DNA of 16,928 nucleotides. Source: JAUIAI01 sp049680625 (GTDB lineage Bacteria; Pseudomonadota; Gammaproteobacteria; Burkholderiales; Burkholderiaceae_E). The stretch is taken from positions 1 through 16,928 of the forward strand of contig JBAUID010000063.1 in assembly GCA_049680625.1 (NCBI GenBank), written 5' to 3'. Shown here one piece after another: positions 1-7,259 of the stretch. The position numbers were made by a program, and so were the translations under genes. The notes under the pieces were generated by a model that worked only from the letters and a program-made list of their open reading frames with translations, was not told the origin of the DNA and did no database searches. Each line of letters begins with the position of its first letter. The first letter of the stretch is position 1.

Positions 1-70
1 GGTCCACCCCGTGGACGACTTCGGTTTTACCAAAGCGTTTCTTTACATTACGTAGTTCGACGGTAGCCAT
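1..70 (-). CDS. ugpC: sn-glycerol-3-phosphate ABC importer, ATP-binding subunit, N-terminal fragment
   Basis: Only the first 23 codons lie in the window; the gene continues past the left edge. The visible start (MATVELRNVKKRFGKTEVVH) has the opening beta-strand pattern of an ABC ATPase before the Walker A loop, which is not in view. It begins 3 bases after the ugpE stop codon and is read in the same direction, so it is the last visible gene of the ugpBAEC operon. A purine-rich stretch at the end of ugpE (GAGAAG) can serve as ribosome binding site. The UgpC identity comes mainly from operon position; a generic sugar-importer ATPase (MalK/UgpC family) cannot be excluded from this fragment alone. 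Confidence 0.85.
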   Translation of the reverse strand, partial: MATVELRNVKKRFGKTEVVHGVD

Positions 71-73
71 TAT

Positions 74-919
74 TTACTTCTCGGTTTCAGTCAGGCCTTT
101 AACAAAAAGCCTTTGCATGGAAACAACCACCAGCACCGGTGGCAGCATTGCCAGCAGCGCAGTCATCATGATCAAGTGCCAGTCTGGTGCCTGCTCGGCC
201 GCTTCCAGCATTCGGGAAATGCTGACAACAATGGTTGTCATTTCTTTTTGTGTGGTCATCAGCAGCGGCCACAAATACTGGTTCCAGCCGTAGATAAATA
301 AGATCACAAACAAGGCGGCGATGTTGGTCCGCGACATGGGTAGCAAAATATCCCAGAAGAACTTAATTGGACCGGCGCCGTCGATTCTGGCGGCTTCAAG
401 TAATTCGTCAGGGATGGTAAGAAATACCTGGCGGAACATGAATGTTGCTGTGGCGGAGGCAATCAGGGGAATGATCAGGCCGGCATAACTGTCCAGCATG
501 CCAAGTTGGGCGACAACACCGTACGTTGGCAGGATGCGCACTTCAACCGGCAGCATCAGGGTAATAAAAATCAGCCAGAAAAAAAACATCCGCATCGGAA
601 ATCGGAAATAGACAATGGCAAACGCTGATGTCAGCGAAATAACAATCTTGCCAACCGCAATGCCGGTTGCCATGATCAGGCTGTTGAACAACATAGTTGA
701 TGCTGGCACGCCGGAAACGCCAAAACCCCGGTTTAAAGCGAGTTTCAAATTAATGAAAAACTGATCTCCCGGAAGCAGTGGTAGCGGTACCTGGCCCATC
801 CGAACCGCATCATGGGTGGCGGCGACAAAGGTAATCCAGATTGGCAGGGCAACAAGAATCACACCCGCGATCAGGATCAGGTGCGACAGTACGGTAAGTG
901 CAGGGCGGTTTTCAACCAT
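74..919 (-). CDS. ugpE: sn-glycerol-3-phosphate ABC importer, permease UgpE
   Basis: Inner-membrane permease of the importer that brings glycerol-3-phosphate (and glycerophosphodiesters) from the periplasm into the cell; it pairs with UgpA. The product is 281 aa with about six hydrophobic segments. It carries the cytoplasmic EAA loop (EAARIDGAGP, about residues 175-184) that docks on the ATPase. The stretches ITLMLPVEVRILPT and FIYGWNQYLWPLL are nearly those of E. coli UgpE. I chose the ATG at 919 because the E. coli protein begins at the matching place (M-ENRP-LT). A GTG at 931 would add four residues and leave only 5 bases after the ugpA stop. Neither start has a clear Shine-Dalgarno sequence, so translational coupling to ugpA is likely. 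Confidence 0.95.
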   Translation of the reverse strand: MVENRPALTVLSHLILIAGVILVALPIWITFVAATHDAVRMGQVPLPLLPGDQFFINLKLALNRGFGVSGVPASTMLFNSLIMATGIAVGKIVISLTSAFAIVYFRFPMRMFFFWLIFITLMLPVEVRILPTYGVVAQLGMLDSYAGLIIPLIASATATFMFRQVFLTIPDELLEAARIDGAGPIKFFWDILLPMSRTNIAALFVILFIYGWNQYLWPLLMTTQKEMTTIVVSISRMLEAAEQAPDWHLIMMTALLAMLPPVLVVVSMQRLFVKGLTETEK

Positions 920-936
920 TGTCGGAGGCACTCATG

Positions 937-1818
937 TCAGTACTGCACTTTTCTTTCGAGGTAGCGAAACTGGATCACCGTCAGGCCGATAACCAGTACC
1001 ATTAAAATTGCGGATTGCGCTGCGCTGCCGCCAAGGTCCAGCCCGACAAAACCATCGTTATAAACTTTATAAACCAGGATTTCAGTCGCCTTTGCCGGGC
1101 CGCCGGCGGTGACCGAATGAATAATTCCAAAAGTGTCGAAAAAGGCGTAAACAATATTCACGACGATCAGGAAAAACGTGGTCGGAGACAGCAACGGAAA
1201 TACAATTGTCCAGAAACGTCGCATCGGCCCGGCGCCATCAATTGAAGCCGCTTCAATAAGCGAATGCGGAATCGCGTGCAGGCCTGCCATAAAAAACAAA
1301 AAGTTATAACTGATTTGTTTCCACGCCGCGGCAAATACCACCAGGGCCATCGCGTGCGAACCGTTGAGTTTGTGATTCCAGTCGAAGCCGATGTTATCGA
1401 GCAGATATGAGATAATGCCCAGGGTCGGATCAAACATAAATACCCACAACGCTCCGGCGACTGCGGGCGCAACCGCATACGGCCAGATCAGCAGTGTCTG
1501 GTAAAAACCGGTGCCTCGAATGACCCGGTTTGCAATGACTGCCAACAGCAAGGCAAGGCTCAGGGACAGGCAGGCGACGAGGGCAGAAAATAAGGCTGTG
1601 GTCTTAAACGATGCCAGATAGTATTCGTCAGCAAACAATGCCTTGTAGTTTTCCAGGCCAACAAATTTTGAGCTTAGACCAAACGCGTCTTCCACCAGAG
1701 TGGATTGAAAAATTGCCTGGCCGGCCGGCCAGATAAAAAAGACCAAGGTGATGACAATCTGCGGCAACAACAACAGATATGGCAGCATCGACGGTTGAAA
1801 GTGAACGCGTTTAAGCAA
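937..1818 (-). CDS. ugpA: sn-glycerol-3-phosphate ABC importer, permease UgpA
   Basis: Inner-membrane permease partner of UgpE. The product is 293 aa with a short cytoplasmic N-terminus and about six membrane segments. The EAA loop (EAASIDGAGPMRRFW) lies near residues 189-203. Long stretches follow E. coli UgpA, such as FYQTLLIWPYAVAPAVAGAL and WKQISYNFLFF, with the end at FRYLERKVQY. The start is TTG at 1818; the protein length and the position of the first membrane segment match the family. An internal ATG 10 codons downstream is possible but would shorten the N-terminus. Only a GGAG very close to the start is visible as ribosome binding site. It is separated from ugpB by a 220-base gap holding repeats and a hairpin, whereas ugpE follows almost immediately. 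Confidence 0.95.
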   Translation of the reverse strand: MLKRVHFQPSMLPYLLLLPQIVITLVFFIWPAGQAIFQSTLVEDAFGLSSKFVGLENYKALFADEYYLASFKTTALFSALVACLSLSLALLLAVIANRVIRGTGFYQTLLIWPYAVAPAVAGALWVFMFDPTLGIISYLLDNIGFDWNHKLNGSHAMALVVFAAAWKQISYNFLFFMAGLHAIPHSLIEAASIDGAGPMRRFWTIVFPLLSPTTFFLIVVNIVYAFFDTFGIIHSVTAGGPAKATEILVYKVYNDGFVGLDLGGSAAQSAILMVLVIGLTVIQFRYLERKVQY

Positions 1819-1884
1819 TGCTCCGGTCCAGGCTCAGGAAGTTAGTTACAGATCGGATGATAGCGCTGTGCATTGTAATGTGAG

Positions 1885-1942
1885 TTGCCGCGCAGCCGTG
1901 TTGTTGCCGCGATGTTGCCGCGATGTCGCCGCGCTGTCGCCG
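1885..1942. repeat. Imperfect 11-base tandem repeats in the ugpB-ugpA gap
   Basis: On the plus strand the unit TTGCCGCGATG occurs at 1904-1914 and 1915-1925. A variant TCGCCGCGCTG follows at 1926-1936, then a partial TCGCCG at 1937-1942. A diverged copy, TTGCCGCGCAG, lies at 1885-1895. The period of 11 is not a multiple of three and the stretch lies outside the genes, so it is not a coding repeat. It would be transcribed within the ugp operon mRNA. Function is unknown. Confidence 0.7.
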
Positions 1943-1982
1943 AATTATCTGATCGGCCACAGAGAGTGTGTTGTGGGTGAAG

Positions 1983-2018
1983 CGCATCAGGTGTAGCGCA
2001 TTTGCTATCCCTGATGCG
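1983..2018 (-). promoter_or_regulatory. Intra-operon hairpin after ugpB
   Basis: The arms CGCATCAGG (1983-1991) and CCTGATGCG (2010-2018) pair perfectly over 9 bases with an 18-base loop, 20 bases past the ugpB stop. On the plus strand a run of six T follows (2019-2024), but the operon is read on the minus strand, where the run comes before the stem as A. It is therefore not a standard terminator for ugpB. A role in 3'-end protection or partial attenuation, giving more binding protein than permease, is plausible. As a plus-strand terminator it would stop antisense reading into ugpB. Confidence 0.5.
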
Positions 2019-2038
2019 TTTTTTACTATCCCGACAAC

Positions 2039-3346
2039 TTATTTATTGGCGGCTTCAAATTTTCGCAGCAATGCGTTGCCACGGGAAACGGAGTCATCCA
2101 TTGCTTTGTCTGCCGGTTTAGAACCGTTCCATACGGCTTCCAGCTCTTCGTTAATGATGTCCCGAATCTGCACAAACGATCCATAACGAAGCCCGCGCGA
2201 GTTAGGGGTCGGCTGGTTCAGGCTGAGTTGTTTGATCGCGGTGTCGGTGCCCGGGCTTTTTTCGTAAAAGCCTTGTTTCTTGCTGAGTTCATAAGCGGCG
2301 TTGGTAATGGGCACGTAACCAGTTTCCTGGTGCCACCAGGCTTGCACTTCCGGAGAAGAAAGGTACGTCATGAATTTTGCAACGCCTTTGTATTCTTCTT
2401 GCGGATGGCCTTTCAGCGCCCATAAGGTGGCCCCGCCGATGATGGAATTTTGCGGCTTGGCAGCAACCTCGGGGTAGTAAGGCAACATTGCCTGTCCAAA
2501 TTCGAATTTGGCCTGTTTTGCAATTGCGCCGTAGTAGGCTGATGAGTTCAGCCACATCGGACATTCGCCGTTGACAAACTTTGGCAGGCTGTCACCGCGC
2601 CGGCCACCGTAGTCAAATAGTTTGGATTTCTGCCATTCGCCCAGGTTCCCGATATGCTTTTTGACAGCAGCATTGTTGAAGCTAAGTTCGGTATCCAGGC
2701 CGGCGAATCCGTTTTCTTTTGTGCCGGTTGGCAGGTTATGCCAGGCGCTGAAGTTCTCTATCATGACCCACGACTGCCAGCCGAAAGAGAACCCACATTT
2801 GTAGCCGGCATCCATGAGTTTCCTGGATGCGGTTTCCATTTCGGGCCAGGTTGTCGGGGCATCTGCAATGCCTGCTTTTTTGAACGCATCTTTGTTGTAC
2901 CAGAGAACCGGGGTAGAGCTATTAAACGGCATTGACAACAATTCGCCGCCGGGTGTCTGGTAATAACTGATTACCGCCGGCAGGTAGTCGGCTTTATCAA
3001 ACTTCTCACCTGCATCTTTCATCAATTGTTCAATTGGGTAGATGGCGCCTTTGGCCGCCATCATCGTGGCCGTACCGACTTCAAAAACCTGGACAATATG
3101 CGGCTGCTTTTTGGCACGGAAAGCCGCTACTGCGGCAGTCATTGTCTCTGTGTAATTGCCTTTGTTACTGGGCACCACCTTGTAATCGGACTGCATCTTG
3201 TTGAAGTCGGCGGCTATTTTGTCCACCCGCTCGTTATTCACGCCACCCATTGCATGCCACCACTGGATTTCAGTAGCCGCAATGGCGCCCGATGAAAGGG
3301 CCAGCGACACGGCGCCGGCCAGGGTTATCTGGTGTAATGTTTTCAA
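2039..3346 (-). CDS. ugpB: sn-glycerol-3-phosphate periplasmic binding protein
   Basis: Periplasmic solute-binding protein that captures glycerol-3-phosphate and delivers it to UgpAE. I place the start at TTG 3346 because a perfect AGGAGG lies 6 bases upstream. It also gives a clean signal peptide of about 23 residues: MKTLHQ, a hydrophobic core, then SGAIA before mature ATEIQWWH. A longer reading from 3373 would add nine residues and put the Shine-Dalgarno sequence inside the gene. The mature protein follows E. coli UgpB closely: VYEVGTATMMA-like and PFNSSTPVLWYNKDAFKKAG segments, IIGGATLWAL, WWHQETGYVPIT and QGFYEKSPGTDTA. The length of 435 aa is normal for the family. It is first in the operon and sits under a Pho-box-like promoter. 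Confidence 0.96.
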   Translation of the reverse strand: MKTLHQITLAGAVSLALSSGAIAATEIQWWHAMGGVNNERVDKIAADFNKMQSDYKVVPSNKGNYTETMTAAVAAFRAKKQPHIVQVFEVGTATMMAAKGAIYPIEQLMKDAGEKFDKADYLPAVISYYQTPGGELLSMPFNSSTPVLWYNKDAFKKAGIADAPTTWPEMETASRKLMDAGYKCGFSFGWQSWVMIENFSAWHNLPTGTKENGFAGLDTELSFNNAAVKKHIGNLGEWQKSKLFDYGGRRGDSLPKFVNGECPMWLNSSAYYGAIAKQAKFEFGQAMLPYYPEVAAKPQNSIIGGATLWALKGHPQEEYKGVAKFMTYLSSPEVQAWWHQETGYVPITNAAYELSKKQGFYEKSPGTDTAIKQLSLNQPTPNSRGLRYGSFVQIRDIINEELEAVWNGSKPADKAMDDSVSRGNALLRKFEAANK

Positions 3347-3352
3347 AGTATT

Positions 3353-3358
3353 CCTCCT
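3353..3358 (-). promoter_or_regulatory. Ribosome binding site deciding the ugpB TTG start
   Basis: The minus strand reads AGGAGG here, 6 bases before TTG 3346. This is the strongest Shine-Dalgarno match in the region and supports the shorter UgpB reading with an intact signal peptide. Confidence 0.8.
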
Positions 3359-3395
3359 GATGTATGCCGGCAACGCCGGATGGTCTCTGGCTGGT

Positions 3396-3429
3396 AGATT
3401 AACCGCTTTCAGTGACGGTCATGTGAAAC
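3396..3429 (-). promoter_or_regulatory. Pho-box-like element with -10 box upstream of ugpB
   Basis: The minus strand from 3429 to 3412 reads GTTTCAC-ATGA-CCGTCAC. These are two 7-base half-sites at 11-base period, matching the Pho half-site CTGTCA(T/C) at about 5 and 6 of 7 positions. After a 10-base spacer comes TAATCT (3401-3396), a reasonable -10 box at the distance seen in PhoB-activated promoters, where the Pho box replaces the -35 element. The predicted transcript would start about 40 bases before the ugpB start codon. In E. coli the ugp operon is under PhoB control. The assignment here is by eye. Confidence 0.55.
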
Positions 3430-3439
3430 GAGGTGAGAA

Positions 3440-3493
3440 ATGAAATTTATTCGCCCTGAAGTCTTGAATTCAGATTCCCGTGGTGTGTGCTGA
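3440..3493 (+). CDS. Possible 17-codon leader ORF coupled to the VOC gene
   Basis: ATG at 3440 is preceded by a good Shine-Dalgarno sequence (GAGGTGA, from 3430) at about 6 bases. It opens a 17-codon frame (MKFIRPEVLNSDSRGVC) that stops at TGA 3491-3493. That stop overlaps the ATG of the downstream gene (TGATG). The downstream gene has no visible Shine-Dalgarno sequence of its own, so ribosomes may load here and restart at 3493. The peptide resembles nothing I know and shows no obvious amino-acid run of the attenuation type. It may be a translated leader rather than a functional protein. Confidence 0.4.
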   Translation: MKFIRPEVLNSDSRGVC

Positions 3494-4371
3494 TGACTGA
3501 TTCTGCCGCGACTTTCGATCTTACTCAAATCGACCACACAGTCATCAATACCCGCTATGACATGGACAACGCCCAGCAGCGGTTTGCCTCGCTTGGGTTT
3601 TTGCTGACCGAGCGTGGCTACCACACCCTGGGCTCAATCAATCACCTGATGATGTTTGGCACAGACTATCTGGAGCTGATTGGCCTGCCGACAAATACTG
3701 ACGGCAAACCGGCGCAACGTCCGGGGATTTCAGATGCACCAGTCGGAATTAACGGACTGGTTTTTAAGACCCGGGATGCTGACGCAAGCTTTGCCCATTT
3801 ACAGTCAGTTGGCCTGGCCGGAGACCCACCCAATAGCTTTTCGCGGCCGGTGCAATTAGCAACCGGGGCTCAGGATGCGCGCTTTCGAACCGTTCATGCC
3901 CGGCGTGATGCGTTTGCGGCAGGGCGGGTCTATTTTTGTGAGCATCAAACCCCTGAACTGGTCTGGCAGCCACAGTGGCAACAGCACGAGAATCAATCAC
4001 TCGCCATTGCCGAAGTGGTTGTCGTCAGTGAATTGCCTCGGGAGCAAGCGGAAAAATTTGCGAATTTGCTAAACATGCCGCTATCGATGATTGGCACTGA
4101 TCAGGACGTTTCCTCACAATACGTTGTGCCGTATAGCGATGGGCAGCTGACGATCATGTCGCCAACTGTCTATACGAACCGTTTTGGCTCACTGGCCAGT
4201 CCGTCAGCTGGAAGAGCCGACTTTTTTGGTGCCCTGGTTTTTCGTTGCGACAGTCTTTCGTGGGTAAGCAGTCTGCCCGCGCTGGATGGCTTGTCTCATC
4301 AGAGCACTGCGAATAGCGTGGTTATTCATGACCAGGTATTCGATGCCGTACTGGAATTTGTTGGTGCCTGA
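3493..4371 (+). CDS. VOC superfamily (glyoxalase-like domain) protein
   Basis: A 292-aa cytosolic protein of the vicinal oxygen chelate fold, of the type called glyoxalase-like domain (Glyoxalase_3). The N-terminal DHTVINTR (His near residue 15) and the later TDYLELIGL (Glu near 60) are the usual first metal-binding strands of a VOC module. A second repeat begins near residue 165 (IAEVVVVSE). These proteins cover isomerases, dioxygenases and lyases, so the reaction and substrate cannot be told. The ATG at 3493 overlaps the stop of a short leader ORF; a GTG two codons upstream (3487) is also possible. It is divergent from ugpB, sharing its upstream region, and ends at a strong terminator. Confidence 0.8.
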   Translation: MTDSAATFDLTQIDHTVINTRYDMDNAQQRFASLGFLLTERGYHTLGSINHLMMFGTDYLELIGLPTNTDGKPAQRPGISDAPVGINGLVFKTRDADASFAHLQSVGLAGDPPNSFSRPVQLATGAQDARFRTVHARRDAFAAGRVYFCEHQTPELVWQPQWQQHENQSLAIAEVVVVSELPREQAEKFANLLNMPLSMIGTDQDVSSQYVVPYSDGQLTIMSPTVYTNRFGSLASPSAGRADFFGALVFRCDSLSWVSSLPALDGLSHQSTANSVVIHDQVFDAVLEFVGA

Positions 4372-4417
4372 GTTGCTGATCCCATGAGGTTCAAAGAGAA
4401 GATCACCCCTGGAATAA

Positions 4418-4450
4418 AAAAATAGCGGCGCTGACAGCGCCGCTATTTTT
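4418..4450. terminator. Bidirectional rho-independent terminator
   Basis: The arms AAAAATAGCGGCGCT (4418-4432) and AGCGCCGCTATTTTT (4436-4450) pair perfectly over 15 bases around a GAC loop. The GC-rich core is flanked by A on the left and T on the right, so it works as a terminator on both strands. It lies between the converging VOC gene (ends 4371) and the AlkP-like gene (ends 4471). Confidence 0.93.
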
Positions 4451-4470
4451 CTGCTGGGGCAGGGGCCGTA

Positions 4471-5928
4471 TCAGATAACGGTCTTCTCAGCTTGCTCACT
4501 GGATTCTGATGCCTGCGCCGCCTGCGTGGCGCTATCCAGTGCGGGGGAGACAAATTGCCGCTTGATGGTTTCCTGGTCCAGGCCGGCCAGGGCAGCCAGG
4601 GTTGCCGTTGTTCGGCGTAACGGCACTTTTTCGGCAACTATTCGATGCTTGGGGTTCGGAGATCGGACCCAGAACATACCGTCAGGGTGATGACGGCCAC
4701 TCTTGATTGTGCCAAGTGGATAGAACAAGTCGGTCAGGGCAGCACTGGCGCCAGTCGGCGAAACGACAGTGGCGTTTCCGGTGGGTTGGGTGATGATCGC
4801 ACAGGCCAGGTATAACTCGTCACCATCCCGCCGTGAACGAATTACTGGTTTGTCGCCAAGCATCAGGGCGAGCAATTTTTCCTGTGCTGCGGCGGCCGCT
4901 TCATCGGATGCGAATTTCAGGCGAAACTCTTCAGCCATAACCGGTTCATATCGGCCACAGTTTTCAATACCAGCAAAACGCTGCAATGCATTGGGATCAA
5001 TCGCTTTATACAACAACTTGCCACCGGTTTCGTCGTAGCTGTTCAGTGGTTGCTGGCTCAGCGCTGTCATCATTACCAGACTAGTGTTGGTACCCTCAAC
5101 CAGTTGGAGTGCATCTTGCACAATGCGATCCATTGCCTGATAACCCTGCAGGATGGCGTCGTGAAATTCAGCTTGTTCAGCATCACTTGGCTGGATCTTG
5201 AACTGTGACGGATCCATGTTGCGCCAGTGATAGTGTTGCAAGTGTGCCGTTGAGTTCAGGAACAAGGTACTGTAGTGCGGCTTTTCTTTTTTCCAGCGTG
5301 AGCGGAATAAGTCCCACATCAGGCGATCAAGAATCATCGCCCGGCGCCAGTGAAACTTTCCGCTGCCGCGCTCACTGATCAGTTGCCTGAGGGTTCGCTT
5401 AATAGTTTCAGCAGACAAGCCATTACGCAGCATGAACAGACCAAACTTCAAATGGTCTTTCACGGTCAGCGGCAAATCGCTTCGGGTGTATTCCTGAACG
5501 CTGGTTTGCACATATCGGAAAAAGTCTTCGAAGTCTCTTTCGGGATATGGCTTTAGCCCTGTTGCCCACGGGTCAGGCAGGATGGCGCCGGATACCCCGT
5601 CACCAAAGACGCCGGCGTTCATGCTGCCACAGATCCAGACCCGTTTGCCTGCATTGGATGCAATATCCCATAGGCGGGGCGACCGGAGTTTATGGCCGTC
5701 GCCGAGGTCGTAAATGCCGTGTTCTTTATACGTCAGCCCGCTGTGCACGGTGACCCATTGAATCCAGGGCTCAAGCGTTTGAACCGGCTCTTCCGCGTCG
5801 GTGACGTGAACTGCAGATTGGTCGTGGAGCTTCTTAAACCCGGGTAACTTGCCTTCAGCCATCCACTGATGCATCAAATGCGGCGTCAACTCATTGAATT
5901 CAAGGACGATAACAGCTTGTTCGTTCAA
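4471..5928 (-). CDS. AlkP-superfamily (phosphodiesterase/nucleotide-pyrophosphatase-like) protein with altered metal ligands
   Basis: A 485-aa protein with no signal peptide. The order of motifs follows the type I phosphodiesterase branch of the alkaline phosphatase superfamily. VIVLEFNELTP (residues 6-16) stands where the first metal-binding Asp-Gly strand should be. PWIQWVTVHSGL then EHGIYDL (about 54-74) matches the nucleophile region. STAHLQHYHW (about 226-235) matches the Asp-x-x-x-His motif, SLVMMTALSQQ (about 283-293) the Ser-Asp-His-Gly motif, and HHPDGMF (about 412-418) the final His. By this alignment the two central His are kept, but the usual Asp residues read Asn, Ala and Leu. 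The start is TTG 5928 with a weak purine-rich site upstream. It is divergent from two glycosyltransferases, which suggests work on a glycan or glycolipid. Activity is uncertain. Confidence 0.7.
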   Translation of the reverse strand: MNEQAVIVLEFNELTPHLMHQWMAEGKLPGFKKLHDQSAVHVTDAEEPVQTLEPWIQWVTVHSGLTYKEHGIYDLGDGHKLRSPRLWDIASNAGKRVWICGSMNAGVFGDGVSGAILPDPWATGLKPYPERDFEDFFRYVQTSVQEYTRSDLPLTVKDHLKFGLFMLRNGLSAETIKRTLRQLISERGSGKFHWRRAMILDRLMWDLFRSRWKKEKPHYSTLFLNSTAHLQHYHWRNMDPSQFKIQPSDAEQAEFHDAILQGYQAMDRIVQDALQLVEGTNTSLVMMTALSQQPLNSYDETGGKLLYKAIDPNALQRFAGIENCGRYEPVMAEEFRLKFASDEAAAAAQEKLLALMLGDKPVIRSRRDGDELYLACAIITQPTGNATVVSPTGASAALTDLFYPLGTIKSGRHHPDGMFWVRSPNPKHRIVAEKVPLRRTTATLAALAGLDQETIKRQFVSPALDSATQAAQASESSEQAEKTVI

Positions 5929-6326
5929 GTTAGTTCTCTTCTTTATGAAAGGCCGCCCAGGCGCAAACCGCCAATGAGCAGGGAGGAAAAATATAGCAGC
6001 AGGGCGCCATTCTTACTATGACAAAGCGACTGATTTCGCCGAAAAATTCCGGAAAAAATGTTGAAATTTCCCGTTATCGGCAATTGTTGACACATCGTGG
6101 CAAACGGTAACGAATCTTGCTCCTTCAGACTCCCGTCGGAATTTCATACAAACAGCGGTCCGTAAATACTGCACATCGTGAATCAGCGACCATCGGTCGG
6201 TGACTGGTCTTCCGGCGGGGCAGGCACTGGCAAGATTATCCAAGGTTCACGGAAACAATTTTTTGCTATCCGATACCGCGAACTCATGTCGGCCCAATTA
6301 ATGTGTTCAAGCCCTAACCCGTTCCC
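5929..6326. other. Divergent intergenic region, 398 bases
   Basis: This region separates the AlkP-like gene (minus) from the first glycosyltransferase (plus), so it should hold both promoters. A perfect -35 hexamer TTGACA lies at 6087-6092 on the plus strand, but no good -10 box follows at 16-18 bases. On the minus strand TATATT (5995-5990) resembles a -10 box without a good -35 partner. I see no convincing ORF, RNA gene or repeat here. Confidence 0.5.
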
Positions 6327-7259
6327 ATGATGTCTAATGTAAGCTCCCGCCCACCAAGGACAATAGTTGTTACTGCATGCAGTGCCTTGTTCTATGACAG
6401 CTATATCGACCTGATCAATTCGATGGAGGCTGTTGGTATCAGCAGCCAATACGACCTGGGGGTTATCGATCTGGGTCTGACTGACGAAAATATTAGTCGG
6501 CTGGCGGAGCGTGGTGTCCGCCGTGTCGCCGGAGACTGGCCGGTAACGCCGCCGCCCGGGCAGGATCGTCCCGAGTTTGTTGCATTTGCCGGCAAACCAT
6601 TTGTACGGGATTACTTTCCAGGTTATGAAGTCTATGTCTGGATGGATGCTGATATGTGGGTTCAGACGCCCCGGTTCTGGCACGAACTCATTGACGGGGC
6701 GCTGCATCAAGGTTGTGCGGTTTCTGAAGAAAAGCATCCCGCCTACCGTCCCATGCCGTTCAAAGAGCGATTCTGGATGCTGCGCCACCTGAGCCGGGCT
6801 TTTGGGCCAACATCGGCGCTAAAGATTGCCACGTATCCAATGGTCAACAATGGTTCGTTCTCGATGCATGCGGATGCGCCGCACTGGCAGCCCTGGCAGG
6901 AGCGTTTTAAAACACTAGTTGATCGGACTCAGCGCATGATTGCGATAGATCAGCTGGCGATGTTTGCAATGATCCACCTGGACAAACCCGGTACGGTGTT
7001 ATCCAGTGCGCTGAACAACTGGGTTTGTTCGTTGGGGACCCCACACTGGGACCCGGCGCGTGGTCAGTTCGTGGCGCCTGACAGTGAATCGGAAGCCATC
7101 AGCGTTTTGCACGTCACCACGCCGGCGCGAGCCCGGGTCTTTGAAGTGCCAACCGTCGGCGCAGAGCCTACTGATCATTACCTGCACCGGCCGGACGGAA
7201 AAGTTGTGGCCACCTTGCCCACCCAGCCGAAGCGCTCCATAGGGGCCGTTGTCAGCTAG
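6327..7259 (+). CDS. GT-A-type glycosyltransferase, first of a tandem pair
   Basis: A 310-aa soluble protein with no membrane segment. It begins with a beta-strand typical of nucleotide-sugar enzymes (RTIVVTACSALFYD). The central VYVWMDADMW (Asp107-x-Asp109) is a DxD motif that would hold the metal and nucleotide-sugar diphosphate. MVNNGSF (about 172-178) and AIDQLA (about 206-211) follow in the order seen in GT8-like, LPS-type glycosyltransferases. A His in LHVTTP (about 261-266) could complete the metal site. Donor and acceptor cannot be told. It is a full-length paralog of the next gene, with the same motifs offset by only three residues. The ATG at 6327 has no clear Shine-Dalgarno sequence; a second ATG follows directly. 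Confidence 0.8.
   Translation: MMSNVSSRPPRTIVVTACSALFYDSYIDLINSMEAVGISSQYDLGVIDLGLTDENISRLAERGVRRVAGDWPVTPPPGQDRPEFVAFAGKPFVRDYFPGYEVYVWMDADMWVQTPRFWHELIDGALHQGCAVSEEKHPAYRPMPFKERFWMLRHLSRAFGPTSALKIATYPMVNNGSFSMHADAPHWQPWQERFKTLVDRTQRMIAIDQLAMFAMIHLDKPGTVLSSALNNWVCSLGTPHWDPARGQFVAPDSESEAISVLHVTTPARARVFEVPTVGAEPTDHYLHRPDGKVVATLPTQPKRSIGAVVS

Noticed and set aside
6087..6092. Perfect TTGACA as a -35 box for the first glycosyltransferase.
   Set aside because: No acceptable -10 hexamer at 16-18 bases downstream; kept only as a note in the intergenic entry.
6183..6788. A 201-codon minus-strand frame overlapping the first glycosyltransferase and its upstream region.
   Set aside because: No recognisable domain, antisense to a conserved gene, and no ribosome binding site that I can see.
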